From Zeus faber (lineage: Eukaryota > Chordata > Actinopteri > Zeiformes > Zeidae), in contig OY482859.1 of NCBI GenBank assembly GCA_960531495.1, forward strand, positions 30,325,481 to 30,389,480: a DNA stretch of 64,000 nucleotides, read 5' to 3'. The notes under the pieces were generated by a model, which had not been told where the DNA came from, did no database searches, and saw only the letters and a list, made by a program, of their open reading frames with translations. Of this stretch, positions 46,560-64,000 are shown piece after piece; position 1 is the first letter of the stretch; each line of letters starts with the position of its first letter. The position numbers and the translations under genes were made by a program.

Positions 46560-48175
46560 TCAAATGCAGTTGAGTGCGGCAGACGTTTAAATGATGGCAG
46601 CTCGCAGCAGTGCAGCGGCTTCTCTGGCTCCCGGTTATGGTGTAAAGAGTGTTAGGGACTCTTCTCTTAATATGAGTAAGTGTGCACATAACACGAACAG
46701 TGCAACTTGGCCAAGAAGGTACAGCCAAACCGAACTTCTCAACATTCTCAACAACTCGCCCTACTCACTTCCACAGAAGCTTAGAGCAGTGTTCAGCAGA
46801 CTGCAGCTCATGAGGACACAATGCCCTGTGGTAGCGGGCCGTTGTAGCAGACTAAAAAGGCGAAGAGGCTTTAGGAAGCGGCGTGCAGGGAAGCAGAAGA
46901 GGGGTAAGTGGGCTGGTCTGTTAGGCAAGCTAAAAGCTAATGTGAACAGGCCAGCTATTCTATCGCTCTTTCTGGCCAATGTTCGCTCACTGAATGACAA
47001 AATGGATCTGATCTGAATGAGACTGAGCGTTCATCAGGATATGAGGAACTGTTGTGTTTTTATCCTGATGGATATCCTGCAACTGGGTACTTGGATGCAT
47101 CCTAACCCTACTATACACACTGCTGACCTATGACTGCTCAGCCATGCAGCCGAGCAATCATATTGTGAAGTTTGCAGATGACACGGCAGTGGTGGGACTC
47201 ATCACTCAATACAGTGAGTCTGAGTACAGGCAAGAAGTGGCTTTGCACCAGGCATCACCCCTTCCCCTCTACATCAGAGGTCCTTACTTGGCGCATCAAC
47301 ACAGCCAGCTGAGTGAGGAAGGCCCACCAATGCCTCTACTTTTTGAGGAGGCTGAAGAGCGCTGGCCTTTGCACTTCGGTCCTCACTTCCTACAGGTATC
47401 TGGTGGAGAGCATCCTCACTTCCTGCACTACTGTGTGGTAGGGTAAATACTCTGCTGCAGACAGACTGTCACTGCAGTGGGTGGAAAAGACTGCACAGAA
47501 CATTTCCAGCAGTGACATATTTATCAACGGTTGCAGGAAAAAATCTTTCTGCATCATGAGGGACTCTCCCCACCCTGCAAATGGACTATTTGCCCCCCTC
47601 CCATCAGGCAGGCGGCTACGCAGCATAAGGACCAGAACCACCAGGCTAAGGGACAGCTTCATTCCTGATGCTGTGAGACTGATTAATACTGCATCTGCAG
47701 GCACCGAACAACTGCTGCTATTGTTAGAAACCCTATTTTGTTTTTGCTCGGATTGAATTATTTTTAATCTTCTCTCCGTTTTTTCAGGCTAAAAGTGTCT
47801 GGAACACGGCAACCACAGTACGCACAGGCATGATTGAGGTCTCGTTAGAACTGGGACATTTCAGACGTCTTGTTGTCCGTGTTTGAACAATATCAATGTA
47901 CATTTGGAAGAAGAAATTAGTGAAAAACTAGCAATTTTTACGGATGTAGAAGAATGTTGATGTGATTTGATTAGTTAGATTAGTTTGATTATATATATAT
48001 ATATATATATTATTATTATTTCAACATTTTTATTGAGTATTTTATTGTGTGCTTTCCTTTCTTTGTTTTATTATTGCTATTACCTGCACCAGGACCTAAG
48101 TACCTAATTCCATTCCCTTTCATGTATAACATGTTCTGGAATGATAATAAAAATATCCTCATCCTTATCTTATAC
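46560..48175 (+). mobile_element. CR1/L2-group LINE, internally deleted (intron 2)
   Basis: A 5' part (46591-47016) carries a basic stretch and then ILSLFLANVRSLNDKMDLI, the usual start of the endonuclease. It jumps directly to the RT palm (47110-47250: HIVKFADDTAVVGLI, with the FADD catalytic motif), then to the C-terminal end (47560-47710: MRDSPHPANGLFAPLPSGRR, DSFIPDAVRLIN). Most of endonuclease and RT is missing. A 3' UTR follows, interrupted by the repeat at 47784-47935, and ends near 48175 (GATAATAAAAATATCC). Confidence 0.82.
47784..47935. repeat. Dispersed repeat, second copy
   Basis: Shares TTTTCAGGCTAAAAG, GAGGTCTCGTTAGAAC and GGGACATTTC with 39450-39610. The family is not recognised. 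It lies in the 3' region of the LINE at 46560-48175. Confidence 0.75.
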
Positions 48176-48342
48176 TAGATGTCATGGCCAAAGCCCAGCA
48201 ACCCACTGAACAAAAACCCTCCAAGGAGCAGTATGAAATAATACCCAAAAGGCAGCTATGCCACTAGTTGAGTGGGCCACTACCCCAGTAGGTGGAGTCT
48301 CCCCTGCATGACTGTAGGCCAAGTCGACTATAGTCAACTGTA

Positions 48343-48383
48343 GGCCAAGTCTTGTCTAGACGCTGTCTGGACAAGACTTGGCC
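48343..48383. repeat. Hairpin with 19-bp arms (intron 2)
   Basis: GGCCAAGTCTTGTCTAGAC and its complement with one mismatch, loop GCT. Two more GTAGGCCAAGTC phrases lie just upstream (48315 and 48341). Confidence 0.9.
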
Positions 48384-49229
<846 letters not shown>

Positions 49230-49659
49230 TAAGTGCTTTGTAATGTTATGGTGGTAATTTATGCTCCAAGTTAAATTATGAACAGATATAGTGTGTACAA
49301 CTATGCCAGACCTTAGTCTTCCAAAGAGGCCTTGTCATAAGTTTAAGAACCCCTGTAACCCAAGAAAGGGATAAAATAATACGATTAAATACCAGTAACA
49401 TATAGGTACACATCATTCAACAAAGTTATAACAAGGAGTAGCACTTACAGTATACAGATGACTATGCTAACAATTGAGCCCAATGTGGGCAGTTATGATT
49501 ATGCAATTACAAAAAGCATATAGTAGCAGTAGCTACTGGTATTGTAATAATCTGATACCATAAATGTGTATAGTCATATTGTAAAAATATATACTGTATC
49601 TATCTATAGTCTGATTAGATAGCATTTCAGTATTGTAGTATTCTATTATTTTATATTCA

Positions 49660-49985
49660 AGATTCAAGAGGTTTTATTGTCACACACATATACATACTTT
49701 CATACATATATGCAGTGAAATGTCTTTGCAACGCACCCGGAGATTATGCACAATATTTCCTAAACCGAACATAATAGCTTACCTTATTCCTACCTAGCTA
49801 TCTAACTGAAACTAACTGATTCCTAAAACGTAATGCAGTTAGGGAATAGAATAAAAAAATAAAAATAAAATAAAAATAAAATAAGACTCGAAAAGATAAT
49901 ACAAAGTGGGGGTACAAAATAGAAGGGAATAGAGTTACACAAATACAGATATGAGCAGTAAAGTGCATGTGAATAAAGTGAATAT
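49660..49985 (-). mobile_element. LINE 3'-UTR tail, - strand (intron 3)
   Basis: Reverse complement of the family tail at 17040-17520. It begins with the TTCAAGATTCAAGAGG end tail and contains CATATATGCAGTGAAATG and the A-rich part. Confidence 0.85.
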
Positions 49986-50209
49986 GGAGATATACAGTAC
50001 AGTATATAGTATACATTATTGTACTACAGCAAAAGGCAACTTTATTTATATCACACATTTCCTACACAAAGACAATTCAAGATGCTTTACATAGTGCATT
50101 TGGTTTTTCAACTTGTCTAACATTATTGTGTGGTCTACAGTGTAAAAGGCAGCACCGAGATCCAATAACACCAGTCAGTGTCAGTGTTCAAGCAAATGTC
50201 ATTTAGCAC
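49986..50209. other. Old LINE-like or SINE-like scrap (intron 3)
   Basis: GGCAACTTTATTTATATCAC and CAATTCAAGATGCTTTACA match the common fish repeat phrase around TTTATTTATATAGCAC and AAGTGCTTTACA. A continuation appears after the next element, at about 50890-51160. The family is not named. Confidence 0.5.
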
Positions 50210-50876
50210 CAGTGTTAAGCTTGTTAATCAAAATATGTAAGTTATTTCTCATTATTCGTTACTCTTTTCAAAAGTAATAGTATTACTTTACTCATTACTC
50301 CCTGCCAACAGTAATTCATTTCACTACCCGTTATATTACTTTTCCATTACAACCCATAAATTTGGTAATTGCGTCCTTTCTCCTCAAAATTCAGATTTTG
50401 CATGTGTGCCTCGGAATGTCAGGGTAATGAGTAATTTCATAAAGTGCCACGTTCCCTCCATCCATGTTTGTTACACTTCCACTCTCTCCCTCGTGCAAAT
50501 AAATTAAAGCACTGTGACATAAAATTTTGCCGTAAAGCCGTTCTGCCACTGGTTTGCGGGCTTAGTGGCGGGACCATATTGGCAGCTATCCTATCACGTG
50601 AGTGTAATCACATCACGCAATGTATTTGTCATGACGTACAGCAGATAAACTCAATGAGACCAAATTACAACAAAATCTAATTTCTCTGATCACAGATCTC
50701 AAAATGCTGCGTAACAATTATAAAAATGAATCAACAAAAGTATTGTTGTAATGATGTTTTTTTTTGGGGGGGGGGGTTTACTGAAGTTAGTAATGTGTTA
50801 AACTACTCGTTACTGGGAAAAGTAATATTATTACTGTAACACATTACTAGTAAATAAGTACTTGTGCAACGCTGCC
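50210..50876. mobile_element. hAT-like MITE (intron 3)
   Basis: Starts CAGTGTTAAGC and ends GCAACGCTG, with the AGTAATATTATTACTGTAAC and TTACTCATTACTCCC text typical of a teleost hAT MITE. It carries the ATGTATTTGTCAT and GACGTACAGCAGAT stretch shared with 2570-2640. It is nested inside an older repeat. Confidence 0.65.
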
Positions 50877-55329
<4,453 letters not shown>

Positions 55330-58300
55330 GTAGACGGGAGCATGCTGTGATCTGGCGAGAAGACGGAAGCGGAAGTGAATAGTGAGTGGAGACCCAACAT
55401 GGCGGCGTCCTGCTACACTGAACACACCGTCAGCTCCATCTCAGACAAGATAACAAAGCAAATTACAAATAATATTTATACTGTATCTCTAAAAATAAAA
55501 AAAGGGAACACTGCGCGAAACCAAAGTGGGGACCTCGAGGATTATATCGATTTTTTTAAATAAAAAATACGTGATGGAAGATGACCAGGACTGCAATAAT
55601 CCCGTGAAAAGGAAGAAGACCAACTCAGCAACGGACACAGACCGGGTGCTGTAGAGGTGAGTGTCTTGGATGAGATTAACAAGAAGCTGGACATGCTTGT
55701 TCCACTTCTCGAGACATTACCGATATCAAAGCCAGCCTTGATTTCCTGCACCGCACGGTCGGCGAGATGCGAAAAGACAACGCGGATCTAAAAACCTCTG
55801 CGAAGCGTCTCACAACGGAGATGGAAGTTGCAAAAAAAGAAAAGAAAATAATTAAAGAGACTTTCCTGGATATACAATCCAGAATTATGTGGGACAACCT
55901 CATCTTTTCTGGGATCCGAGACAATAACACAGAGTTCCCAGAAAATATGGTGAAAGACTTTCTCCGCACCACCATGAAACTCCCGACTGACACCATGTAG
56001 CAGATCACCTTCCACTGGGTTCATGGACTGGGACACCGCGTGGGGAACCGTTCCCGCTCCATCATTGCCAAGTTTGAACACTTCAAGCACAACGAGCTGG
56101 TTAAAAGCAAAGGACGGGGGCTGAAAGGAACCGCGCTGGGTATGAACGATCAATTCCCCCAGGAGATTAACGACCGACAGAAGGGGCTGTATCCTGTCCT
56201 GAAGGAGAACAGGCAGAAGGGTAAACGCGTATCGATGGTTGTTGATAAACTATATATAGACGGTCTGTTATACCAAGACTCCTCCACCACACCCTGGTTA
56301 TTTTGATCATTATGTATGTATTCTTGTAATTGTGGTTATTATATACTGCAAGATGTAGAATTATGCATGCTATCTATGTCAGGATTTAAAATATCGCTCA
56401 CTCTCATCTCACCTTCCTAATTCCCCCTCCCTACTTCTCTCATCATCTCACATCCCTAATCCCTCTCTCCTCACTTCTCCTATCACTCTTACTCTATTAT
56501 GTCTCTCACTTTATGTATGTCTAATCCGGCAATGTTCTATGTTTATCTTTGTCTACTTGTCATTTGTTTGTGAAGTTATGTATCCCTACAAACTTCCTGC
56601 AGTACTATGACAGTGAAAAGGAATGTAAAGGAGGAAATCCCAGACTTAGAAAAAGCATTTGACAGAGTTAATTGGACATATCTCTTTACAATCCTCAAGA
56701 AATTTGACTTTGGAGAGTCATTCATTCAATGGATCAGAATCCTCCACAACTCTCCATCTGCTTCTGTAACCAATGGTTACACTTCACAGCGTTTCACTCT
56801 ACGACGTGGCGCAAGACAAGGATGTCCGCTCTACCCTTTATTATTCGCCATCTTTATTGAACCCCTTGCGGCAGCCGACAATATCTTGTTGTACATACGG
56901 AACCCAATATCATCCCTACCGGAGGTGTTCAATCTTAAATCAAAATTCTCAGCTATCTCTGGATACCTTGGTATTGATATCTCCACCAATCTGTCAGATT
57001 TGTTTACCCTTAACTTCACTCCATTGGTCAAATCCTTTGAAGAAGACCTCATTCGATGGAACAACCTACCCATCTCACTAATTGGGAGGATCGCAGCAGT
57101 GAAAATTAATATACTTCCAAAATAAACTATATATTTTCAATGACCCCAGTGCAACCAACAGTACATTGGTTTAATACTCTAGACTCAATAGTCAATACAT
57201 TTTATTGGAAATACAAGAAACAGATAGTTAAACGAGCAACACTACAGAGAAACAAAGACTGTGAAGGCCTAGCAGCCCCAAACTTTAGATACTAATATCT
57301 AGCAAACCATCTTCAATTTATAATTAAATGGTTACAACCAAAGCAACAATGGGCCCATGGATGGCGAGACATTGAACAAACAGAATGTCAGGAGTTATCA
57401 TTATCTGATCTCCCATTCCTTACTGAATCAATAAGGAAACATAATTGCTTTAAAAACCCATTTATCGCAACAACTCTGTCAGCCTGGTGGAAATTCCTCA
57501 AACTCGGTGGTCACACTATCTCCGTACAAATTCACACCAATCCGGCACAACCCAGATTTTCTGGTTAAAAACAGACCAATAATCTTTAGGTCTTGGAAAA
57601 GACAAGAAATTACTCATCTGGAACACATTTTTGAAAACAATTTGCTTATATCCCTCCCAGCCTTAACCCAAAGGTATAATATTGTTGGTCACGGCTTCCT
57701 TCAATTACAGCAGTCTCTAAAAGTTAAAATAAAATTGACGAACAACATCCTACAACCACCTCAAATGATTGAACATCTCACTCATATCTGTCACTTGAAA
57801 AATCCCTTTTCTAGAATATACAAACTTTTATTAAAAACAGATGACACCTTATCTTTACCTACAATGGAATGAGAAAGAGACCTTGCTTTTTCCACCGATA
57901 TTAACCTGTGAAAGCTTATTTGCAACAACACCTTTTCTATGACCCGCAACTCCAAAATGCAACTCATCCAATATAAGATCTTGCACAGAGCTCATTTCAC
58001 GGAACACAAAATGTTAAAAATGGGTTTTGTGGATGAAGACCTTTGCTGTCACCGTTCCCTTGATACCAGAAATAACTACTTTCATGCTTTCTGGCTCTGC
58101 CCACCTATCCTAGCATTCTGGACCAACATCGCCAAGAAGCTATCAACCCTTCTGGGTCGCAGCTTTCCAGTCTCGGCGACCTCTTCTCAGTCGACCCACC
58201 ACTTAAACACCACCAACCCATTTTGATCGCCTTAACAATTGCCAAGAAAACAATATTACTCAATTGGAAAAAAGAGAGATCATTTCACCACATCCCAATG

Positions 58301-58340
58301 GTTGCAGTTATTAATAGATTACATCTCAATGGAAGATTGA
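55330..58340 (+). mobile_element. Tx1/L1-group LINE, internally deleted (intron 6)
   Basis: ORF1: an AACATGGCGGCG start near 55396, a coiled coil (55767-55860: ADLKTSAKRLTTEMEVAKKE), an RRM-like part (IMWDNLIFSGIRD) and the C-terminal domain at 56000-56300 (RSIIAKFEHFKHNELVKSKG, LGMNDQFPQEINDRQKGLYP, KLYIDGLLYQD). ORF2 lacks endonuclease and the first RT motifs. It resumes at about 56630 (LEKAFDRVNWTYLFTILKKF, RRGARQGCPLYPLLFAIFIE). The catalytic FADD is degraded (AAADNILLYI), and the frame continues to the C-terminal region (FHAFWLCPPILAFW, near 58080). There are several frame breaks. The 5' end looks nearly complete. Confidence 0.88.
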
Positions 58341-59273
58341 TATCAATATTGGTGCTTTTGGGCATGTGGGGGTCCTTCTGGTCTGCCGGGGCTCTGCAGT
58401 TGGGTGGATGCCCGGGCGGCTCTGGGGACATCCGTGGTGCGTAGGCCTGTGTTCATGGGGGATGCCGGGGCCCCACGGGGGAGTTGGGGGGTCTGGGTGG
58501 TGGCGTCCACTCCTTTACCTGAGTTGAGCTGGCCTGTCTCCAGGGGTGGGGGGTTGTGGGGCATGCTCCTGGGGAGTACCTGCAGCTGGCATCCGTGTGT
58601 TGGTTCAGGGCATGGTTATGGGTTTTGGGGTTCGGGGTTCGGGTTGGGGGCGGGGGGTGTGGGTCGCTGGTCCGGGTCTCAACCCCCTGGTCGGTGGGTC
58701 AGCGCACCGGTGGGGTCACCCACCCCACGGGTGGGTTGGCAGGGCTTGTGTGTCCTTCTGCGTCCCGTGGAGGGGTGTGGCCCGTCGTACCGGGGCTGCT
58801 TAGGCGTTCTGTCTGGTCCTGTCAACCAGGGTCCAGACCTGGCTGGCTGTGCTAGGCGCGGGGCTCACCATGTGGCCTCCTTTGGTCACACCGGGCTCCT
58901 GGGGTACCTGTCCTCTGGTGCTCTCGGTGTGCGGGGTGCTTGTCACTGGGGGGTCGAGATGTGGGTGGGGGTGCCGTCTGCTGCCTCCTTCCGGGGCCCC
59001 TGGGGGGGGGGGGTGGCTTGTCACTGTGGGTGTGGGGGGCGGCTGTAGGCCTTTTGCTTCTGCTGTGCGGCTTCTCTGTGGCGGCGCCTCGGGTGCTGGA
59101 GGACCTGTATATCTGGCGGCCTGCTACATTTGCGGGGGGGGTTACTTCGAGGTGCCCCGCGCAGAGCACACGCTGCTTCCTGTATGGGCACTTGCCGCTC
59201 ACGGCGGGTGGGGCGTCTGGTCGGCTGCGGTGGAGTGGGCCCCCCCCACCGCACACCAACACACCAACACACC

Positions 59274-59310
<37 letters not shown>
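58341..59310 (+). mobile_element. GC-rich 3' region of the LINE, ending in a CA repeat
   Basis: G-rich sequence with no real ORF (long open frames are a by-product of few A/T). It directly follows ORF2 and ends in ACCAACACACC repeats and (CA)n at 59250-59310. About 70 bp (59028-59100, GTGTGGGGGGCGGCTG and GGCCTTTTGCTTCTG) is shared with 10165-10235. Confidence 0.65.
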
Positions 59311-59314
<4 letters not shown>

Positions 59315-60439
59315 ATAGGGGGGGTTTAGGAATTCTGTGAGCAACACCATGGCGACCAGTAATAAACAAAGCAGTATCTTACTAAAGCTAAAAGCTTATC
59401 TCAATGATGAAAAGCAAAAATGCACACTTTTATTTTTTTTCTTCAAAGTTTAATGATATTATGAAATATTGAGAATATATTTGTAGTTACTTACGGACAT
59501 GGAATGGGTCACTTATACATGCTAGAAACCAGAGTAATTCCTATCATAATTCACTTTTATTTAGAAAGAAAAGATGAAGAATAGGGCTAGTTCTCTTAGT
59601 TTGCACATGTTTTACTCAATAAAAGCGCTTTTAAAATAATCTATTGTAATAAAATATCTAGTTAGAGTGAGGGACGTAATATTTATATAAAATAGTCATT
59701 ATAAAGCCAACACCTACTAAATGTCTATGTCCTTAACAGGGTGGACATATCCCACCTGTCATATGTTAATATACTGTACCTATATATAATACGATTTAGG
59801 TACCCGAGCTGGACCAATATGATTTTCACCAAGTTAGACATGTCCTTTATATAATAGAACTTCAAAATATAGGGAAATTACACTTTATCTTTTCCGATAT
59901 TATGGGGTCTAAATGCCACCGCATGAAAAAAAAGACCCAAATATGCATTCACTCTGATCCTGGAGTATGGTAATAGGAAAATACTGAGCTTTCTGCACTT
60001 GAATAGCTTTAAGCAAGATATTAAGTTGTTCCTCTGCCCTCACCACCTCTTTGTATCTCTTTATGTGTTTCTCAAAATAGGGATGAAACATCTCAGTTAA
60101 TCCAATGTTCCCAAATAGTTACCATTGTGGTGCAAACCTAAATCTGCATTTTTTCTTTGAATGCAATTCCAGGGTTGTAGGTGGTTGTAGGCTAGTATTG
60201 CAAGGGAATTTAATCATTGCACGGCCACGACAAAAGGTCATTGCCAATAAAGAATACACTCCAAAGTACAATGATATTTATGTGAGGCGTTTTGGCAATA
60301 TGCGTGTTGCCACTAGCACATTAGGAATCTAGGCTCAAGCATTAATACTGGACAAAGAGCTTTGCAAAACAAACTAAAACCCTAAAAGGTTTGTTGGGTA
60401 CATGGCTGGGAAAGGCTGAAACACTCCACAAAGCGGATT
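59311..60439. other. Unassigned DNA in intron 6
   Basis: AT-rich, no exon, no clear repeat. Confidence 0.5.
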
Positions 60440-60700
60440 CGGTCATCTAATGCCATGGGCACACTACATGACTTTCAAAGTTGTCATATCGCTGTACTAT
60501 TCACATTACACAACTTTCTGTCATGTGATTGGGAAACTTGTGGTCTTGCTGTTTGCACACTACATGACTGATCGGCGACAGGGGGTCACACATTACAAGA
60601 TCTTTCACCAGGAGGAATCCCAGACGAGTCTGTCAGGTCTCCAAACTACATTTTGTCACAAAAACACACGCAAGAATTGACACCGGAATGAAGAGATACC
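60440..60700. repeat. Possible MITE with CACACTACA phrases
   Basis: GGCACACTACATGACTTTC, TTTGCACACTACATGACTG and TCACACATTACAAGATCTTT recur within 150 bp. Similar phrases occur near 43265. Directly precedes the gene-like repeat copy 2. Confidence 0.45.
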
Positions 60701-60839
60701 ATGCAGGGGACAGGATTATTTATTTTTTATTAGGTTCTTGGTCACTGTAAAAAAAACCCCATGTACATACATACATACATACATGTAGAGTCTATCAATA
60801 TTATGAGTCTCTGAAAATCTGAAATCTGGAAATCTGTCA

Positions 60840-61352
60840 CCAACCTTAACAGACTTCATCATGTCATCAGCTTCTTCCGTTGTGACAACAACGGAAGTAT
60901 CTTCGGTCTCCTCCAGTGGCTCTTTGAAATATTCAGTTTCATCGTGACATTAAGTTTGAAATTCGCTATTTGAAATGTTCTCCAAGTCCAGAGTATTATC
61001 AGATTCAGCAGCGCTGTCGTTCTCCACGAAATGAAGTCCAGTACGTGCTGCTAACACTGACTTGGATCTATCGCACTGGTGAGATTAAGGTCCGAAATAT
61101 GATTCAGAGCTTACGCAACCCGCTTCGCGAAATCCATAACGATACGGAGAAGAAACACCCCAGTGCTGCACTTTAACTGTCTGTATACGGAAGTGACGTG
61201 GTGCATGATCCGAAGGGTTCTTCTTCGCCGTTTCACAACAATGGCTTCGTGTGTGTAAAAGTAGTACGATTTAAAGGTTAAATTCTATCAAAATGGTTTC
61301 ACAGTGTGACTTCATATCACATGAAATATGGATGAATGATCTTCACCTGGAC
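60840..61352 (-). pseudogene. Gene-like unidentified repeat, copy 2
   Basis: Homologous to 11300-12066, same orientation. From the ATG at 61135-61137 (- strand) it reads MDFAKRVA, a stop, then ALNHISDLNLTSAIDPSQC, with LDFISWR, DETEYFKEP and SVVVTTEEADDMMKSVKVGD in later frames. About 215 bp upstream of the ATG are also conserved, with TACGGAAGTGAC and TTTCACAGTGTGACTTC. It has in-frame stops and frame breaks, so this copy is dead. Function unknown. Confidence 0.55.
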
Positions 61353-61369
61353 GGTTAGAAAAGGTCCCG

Positions 61370-61745
61370 ACCACAGGAAAGCCCCGAGCACCTTGCCCTG
61401 CAGCCATAGAAGAACCACCTGCCCCCAGAGAAGCTGGAAGACAACCAGAGAGCGTGAGGAGACCCTGCACCCCTGAGGCACACACATACGACACACCCCA
61501 CCGTGCAGGCACAAGACGCAGTTGCAGGCGCAGAACTCGGGCCACGGATGCAAGGCACAGACTGCAGGCCCGGAGCCAGATTCTGTGCCAACAGACCAAT
61601 ACCCCTCCCAAATGGCCCGCACCATGGGCCCCACGGGCTCCATGGACGCCCCTCCGCAACCAGCCAGACGCCCCATCCAGCCACAAGCCCTGAGGGCCCA
61701 TCCACCTAGCAGGAAACATGGATGTCGTGTCATGGAGCCCCCCCC
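61370..61745. repeat. GC-rich block, possibly a LINE 3' region in reverse
   Basis: C-rich on the + strand. Its complement has the same G-rich, GGTGGATGGGCCCTC-like style as 58341-58450. It abuts the gene-like repeat. Open frames on both strands are composition artefacts. Confidence 0.4.
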
Positions 61746-63844
61746 CCCATGTCATAAGTGACAATCACTACTGACATTAAGGTGCAATATATCTCTGTGT
61801 TAATAGTATCACAATGTATGGTATGGTATAATGTGTTTTCACCTGTCATGTTGTGGCTTATGCCCTTTGCACAATGACATCTGGGCTCCTGTAATTTGTG
61901 CCTTTGCTGAAAAGGAATTTTCACCATTCACGTGGACCCAAATATCAGATTAAGTAACATCATGAGTTGGTAGGATTTCCCTGTGATCGAGTCAGAACTA
62001 TTTGAACTACTCTTTTCATGTATGATTTTGATTTTGAATTTTGATTTTGATGATCTCTAAACATTTTATGCTGCTCATGTCGATGCATACTATCAGGTAA
62101 ATTGGATACGCTGTTCTATAATAGTGAACACAATCACACACCTCAGCTTTGTCAATCACTCGGCTTTACGCTGAATCCGCTTTTACCACTGAAAACAACT
62201 CACCGTAAGTCTATTTCATTTCCAGCAGTACGACTGGTGCTGCTTTGTTATTACAACTGGGCTTAAAACTAAGTAAATAAGTTATGTATATAATGATAAT
62301 AATGGTATGCACGCTGTAGCATGCATTACCTACTTTAAAATTTAATTTGTTAACAAGGGAACCAAAATGTAGCATTACATGGTTTATTAATCTATATAAC
62401 TATCGTAAAAATGACTATCAGCGGGGTACAACCTCTTTCTTAGAGGAATTAATGAAATCCAAGTAAGCAGATTAATCGGTTCAGTACATTAATCTATCTC
62501 ATAACCTAAGGAGTTAATTGTTCCGGATTCAGGGGTCTCTATTCTCTACTTGAAGCTAGATATCACAAACAATGACCTTTGAAATAAATGAAACATTTGT
62601 TTATAGCTAAAATGTTTGGCAATTAAAGGCAAAATGAAGAAACTGTAAATAAAGAAGGTAAAATAATGCAGGTAATAGAAAATCAAAAAAAACAAATAGA
62701 TGAAAGCAATGGATTACTTTACTGACACTACTGGTTTGGCAGAAATGGAGGAAGTGTGCGATTTGAGGTACAATAGATGAACTAAAGGCTAAATAATGTT
62801 TCTAAGTTCTGATCTAAGGACTTCAAACACTATCTGACACCAACTCTTAATCAGAAGACGTTGCAGAGTTATTCTCTGTGTTTATTTGGTATGCATTGTC
62901 CTCAGTTGTAGCTCTGCCAATGGGAGATGTCGCGGGGTTATTCTTTGCGTTTACTTGGTATGCGTTGTCCTTGGTTGTAACTCTGCCAATGGGGGACTCC
63001 TCATTGTCGCTTTGGCACGGTCTGATGAAACTCTACACTACACTTCAGCAGGGATACCACTGGAGCGTAGTGTTGGAGGCTTGGAGAGATGCGAACAGCT
63101 GTGTTTTTCAAAATGTCCCATCTATTTTGCGGTGTCGGCTTTGACATAGCATTGCACTGCGTCTTGGTAGCACATCAAAGTCGTTGGTGTCTTAGTCCTT
63201 TGGAGCTGGACGTCAGGTAGTGACTCTTCTAACTGTTTAGAACTAACTTTTTAACAAATAAAACAATTTTTCTTCTTAGTTTAAGAAAAAATACAAAAAT
63301 CGTATGATCGATAAAAACAATGGTATTACCGGTGTAGAGGTGCTGTGTCCTTTGAGGCAACCCCTGGACGTGGCGTCATATTTCTATGTCCATTTAAAAA
63401 AAATACCTGGTTCCTACTTTTATGCGTCTATTTAATTTAATATTTTACGCAAAATATTTACACACTTCCCTCCAGTACGGTCAACTCAGCAATTCGAATC
63501 ATTGTATATAAACCGTGTCTACATAAACACATTTTTTTTACCCATAAATCATTTGCATATTAAGATTATTTGATAACCGGGCGATTTAGTTAATAACTCA
63601 TATTGATGCAGCTTTGGTTCATAAACCCAGAGGAACAGTAGGGAAGTTATTCAGGAATGTGGATTCTAATTTACATTTACAGAAATTTTCTAACTTTCTT
63701 ACAGCAAACTGACGCCCTATAGGTCACTAAGTGGTGTCACATCCCACTGTTAATCTTTCCTGTTAATCTTATCCTGTTCGACCATCTCCATCCCAGGAGA
63801 TGGAGGATCCAGTTCAAGGTGGGGGCCCCCTTGGATCGGGCTTT
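61746..63844. other. Unassigned DNA in intron 6
   Basis: No exon recognised. Contains a 69-bp direct duplication at 62868-63005 (TTATTCT.TG.GTTTA.TTGG then CTCTGCCAATGGG). The rest is AT-rich. Confidence 0.5.
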
Positions 63845-64000
63845 TTGTTACAGCATATCCCACAGATTCTCGATCGGATCAGACACTAAACTCAGCCATC
63901 CACATGATTTAGAAGAAAACATCATCAGACCATGCCACCTTCTTCCATGGCTCCATGGTCCAGTTCTGATGCTCACGTGCCCATAGTAGGGGTTTTCGGC
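63845..64000. repeat. Fragment of a common teleost dispersed repeat
   Basis: CATCAGACCATGCCACCTTC, CCATGGTCCAGTTCTGATGC and TCACGTGCCCATAGTAGG match from memory a phrase found many times in fish genomes, probably from a DNA transposon. It runs off the window edge. The family is not certain. Confidence 0.55.

Noticed and set aside
58404-59350. Several long open frames on both strands of the GC-rich block
   Set aside because: Low A/T content removes stop codons; proteins are glycine/tryptophan- or proline/arginine-rich and overlap each other in all frames.
61312-61764. Overlapping frames of 150 and 138 codons on the - strand
   Set aside because: C/G-rich repeat block with open frames on both strands and no recognisable domain.

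Overview
The window looks like genomic DNA from a ray-finned fish, probably a teleost. It is AT-rich and packed with transposable elements of types typical of fish: CR1/L2-group and Tx1/L1-group LINEs, hAT elements and MITEs, and epsilon/gamma-like endogenous retroviruses. The only host protein gene I can support is the 5' part of igsf21 (immunoglobulin superfamily member 21), whose first six coding exons lie on the + strand between 38481 and 54825. All splice sites and phases fit, giving about 340 codons. The remaining exons must lie beyond 64000. I see no tRNA, rRNA or CRISPR array.

Layout. 1-3060: LINE 3' tail, an 89-bp minisatellite and an hAT-like MITE. 3060-28350: a graveyard of at least four endogenous retrovirus (ERV) lineages with later insertions nested in them. 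ERV A (+) holds a LINE. A gag fragment follows in the opposite orientation, then a gene-like unknown repeat, a LINE, ERV D (+), a LINE tail and ERV C (+). ERV C holds a complete hAT element with 8-bp target duplications, a LINE tail and an LTR-like repeat. ERV B (-) is of the same family as ERV A, so the two form a large inverted pair. 28350-31514: microsatellites and MITE remnants. 31515-37669: a provirus with both LTRs, a 4-bp target duplication, a tRNA-Trp primer-binding site, a repeated leader, gag and pol remnants and a polypurine tract. 37670-38480: igsf21 upstream region with a short upstream ORF.

38481-54825: igsf21 exons 1 to 6. Introns 1 to 3 carry minisatellites, hairpins, hAT-like MITEs, a CR1/L2-group LINE and a LINE tail. 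54826-64000 is probably igsf21 intron 6. It contains a 5'-near-complete but internally deleted Tx1/L1-group LINE with a GC-rich 3' region, a second copy of the gene-like unknown repeat, another GC-rich block and a fragment of a common teleost repeat at the right edge.

The provirus lies in the same orientation as igsf21, its 3' LTR ending about 0.8 kb before the igsf21 start codon, so it could influence transcription. I did not find a clearly new biological system. The best leads are that LTR-gene arrangement, the igsf21 upstream ORF, the duplicated unidentified gene-like repeat, the tRNA-Trp primer site and repeated leader of the provirus, and several near-perfect hairpins.
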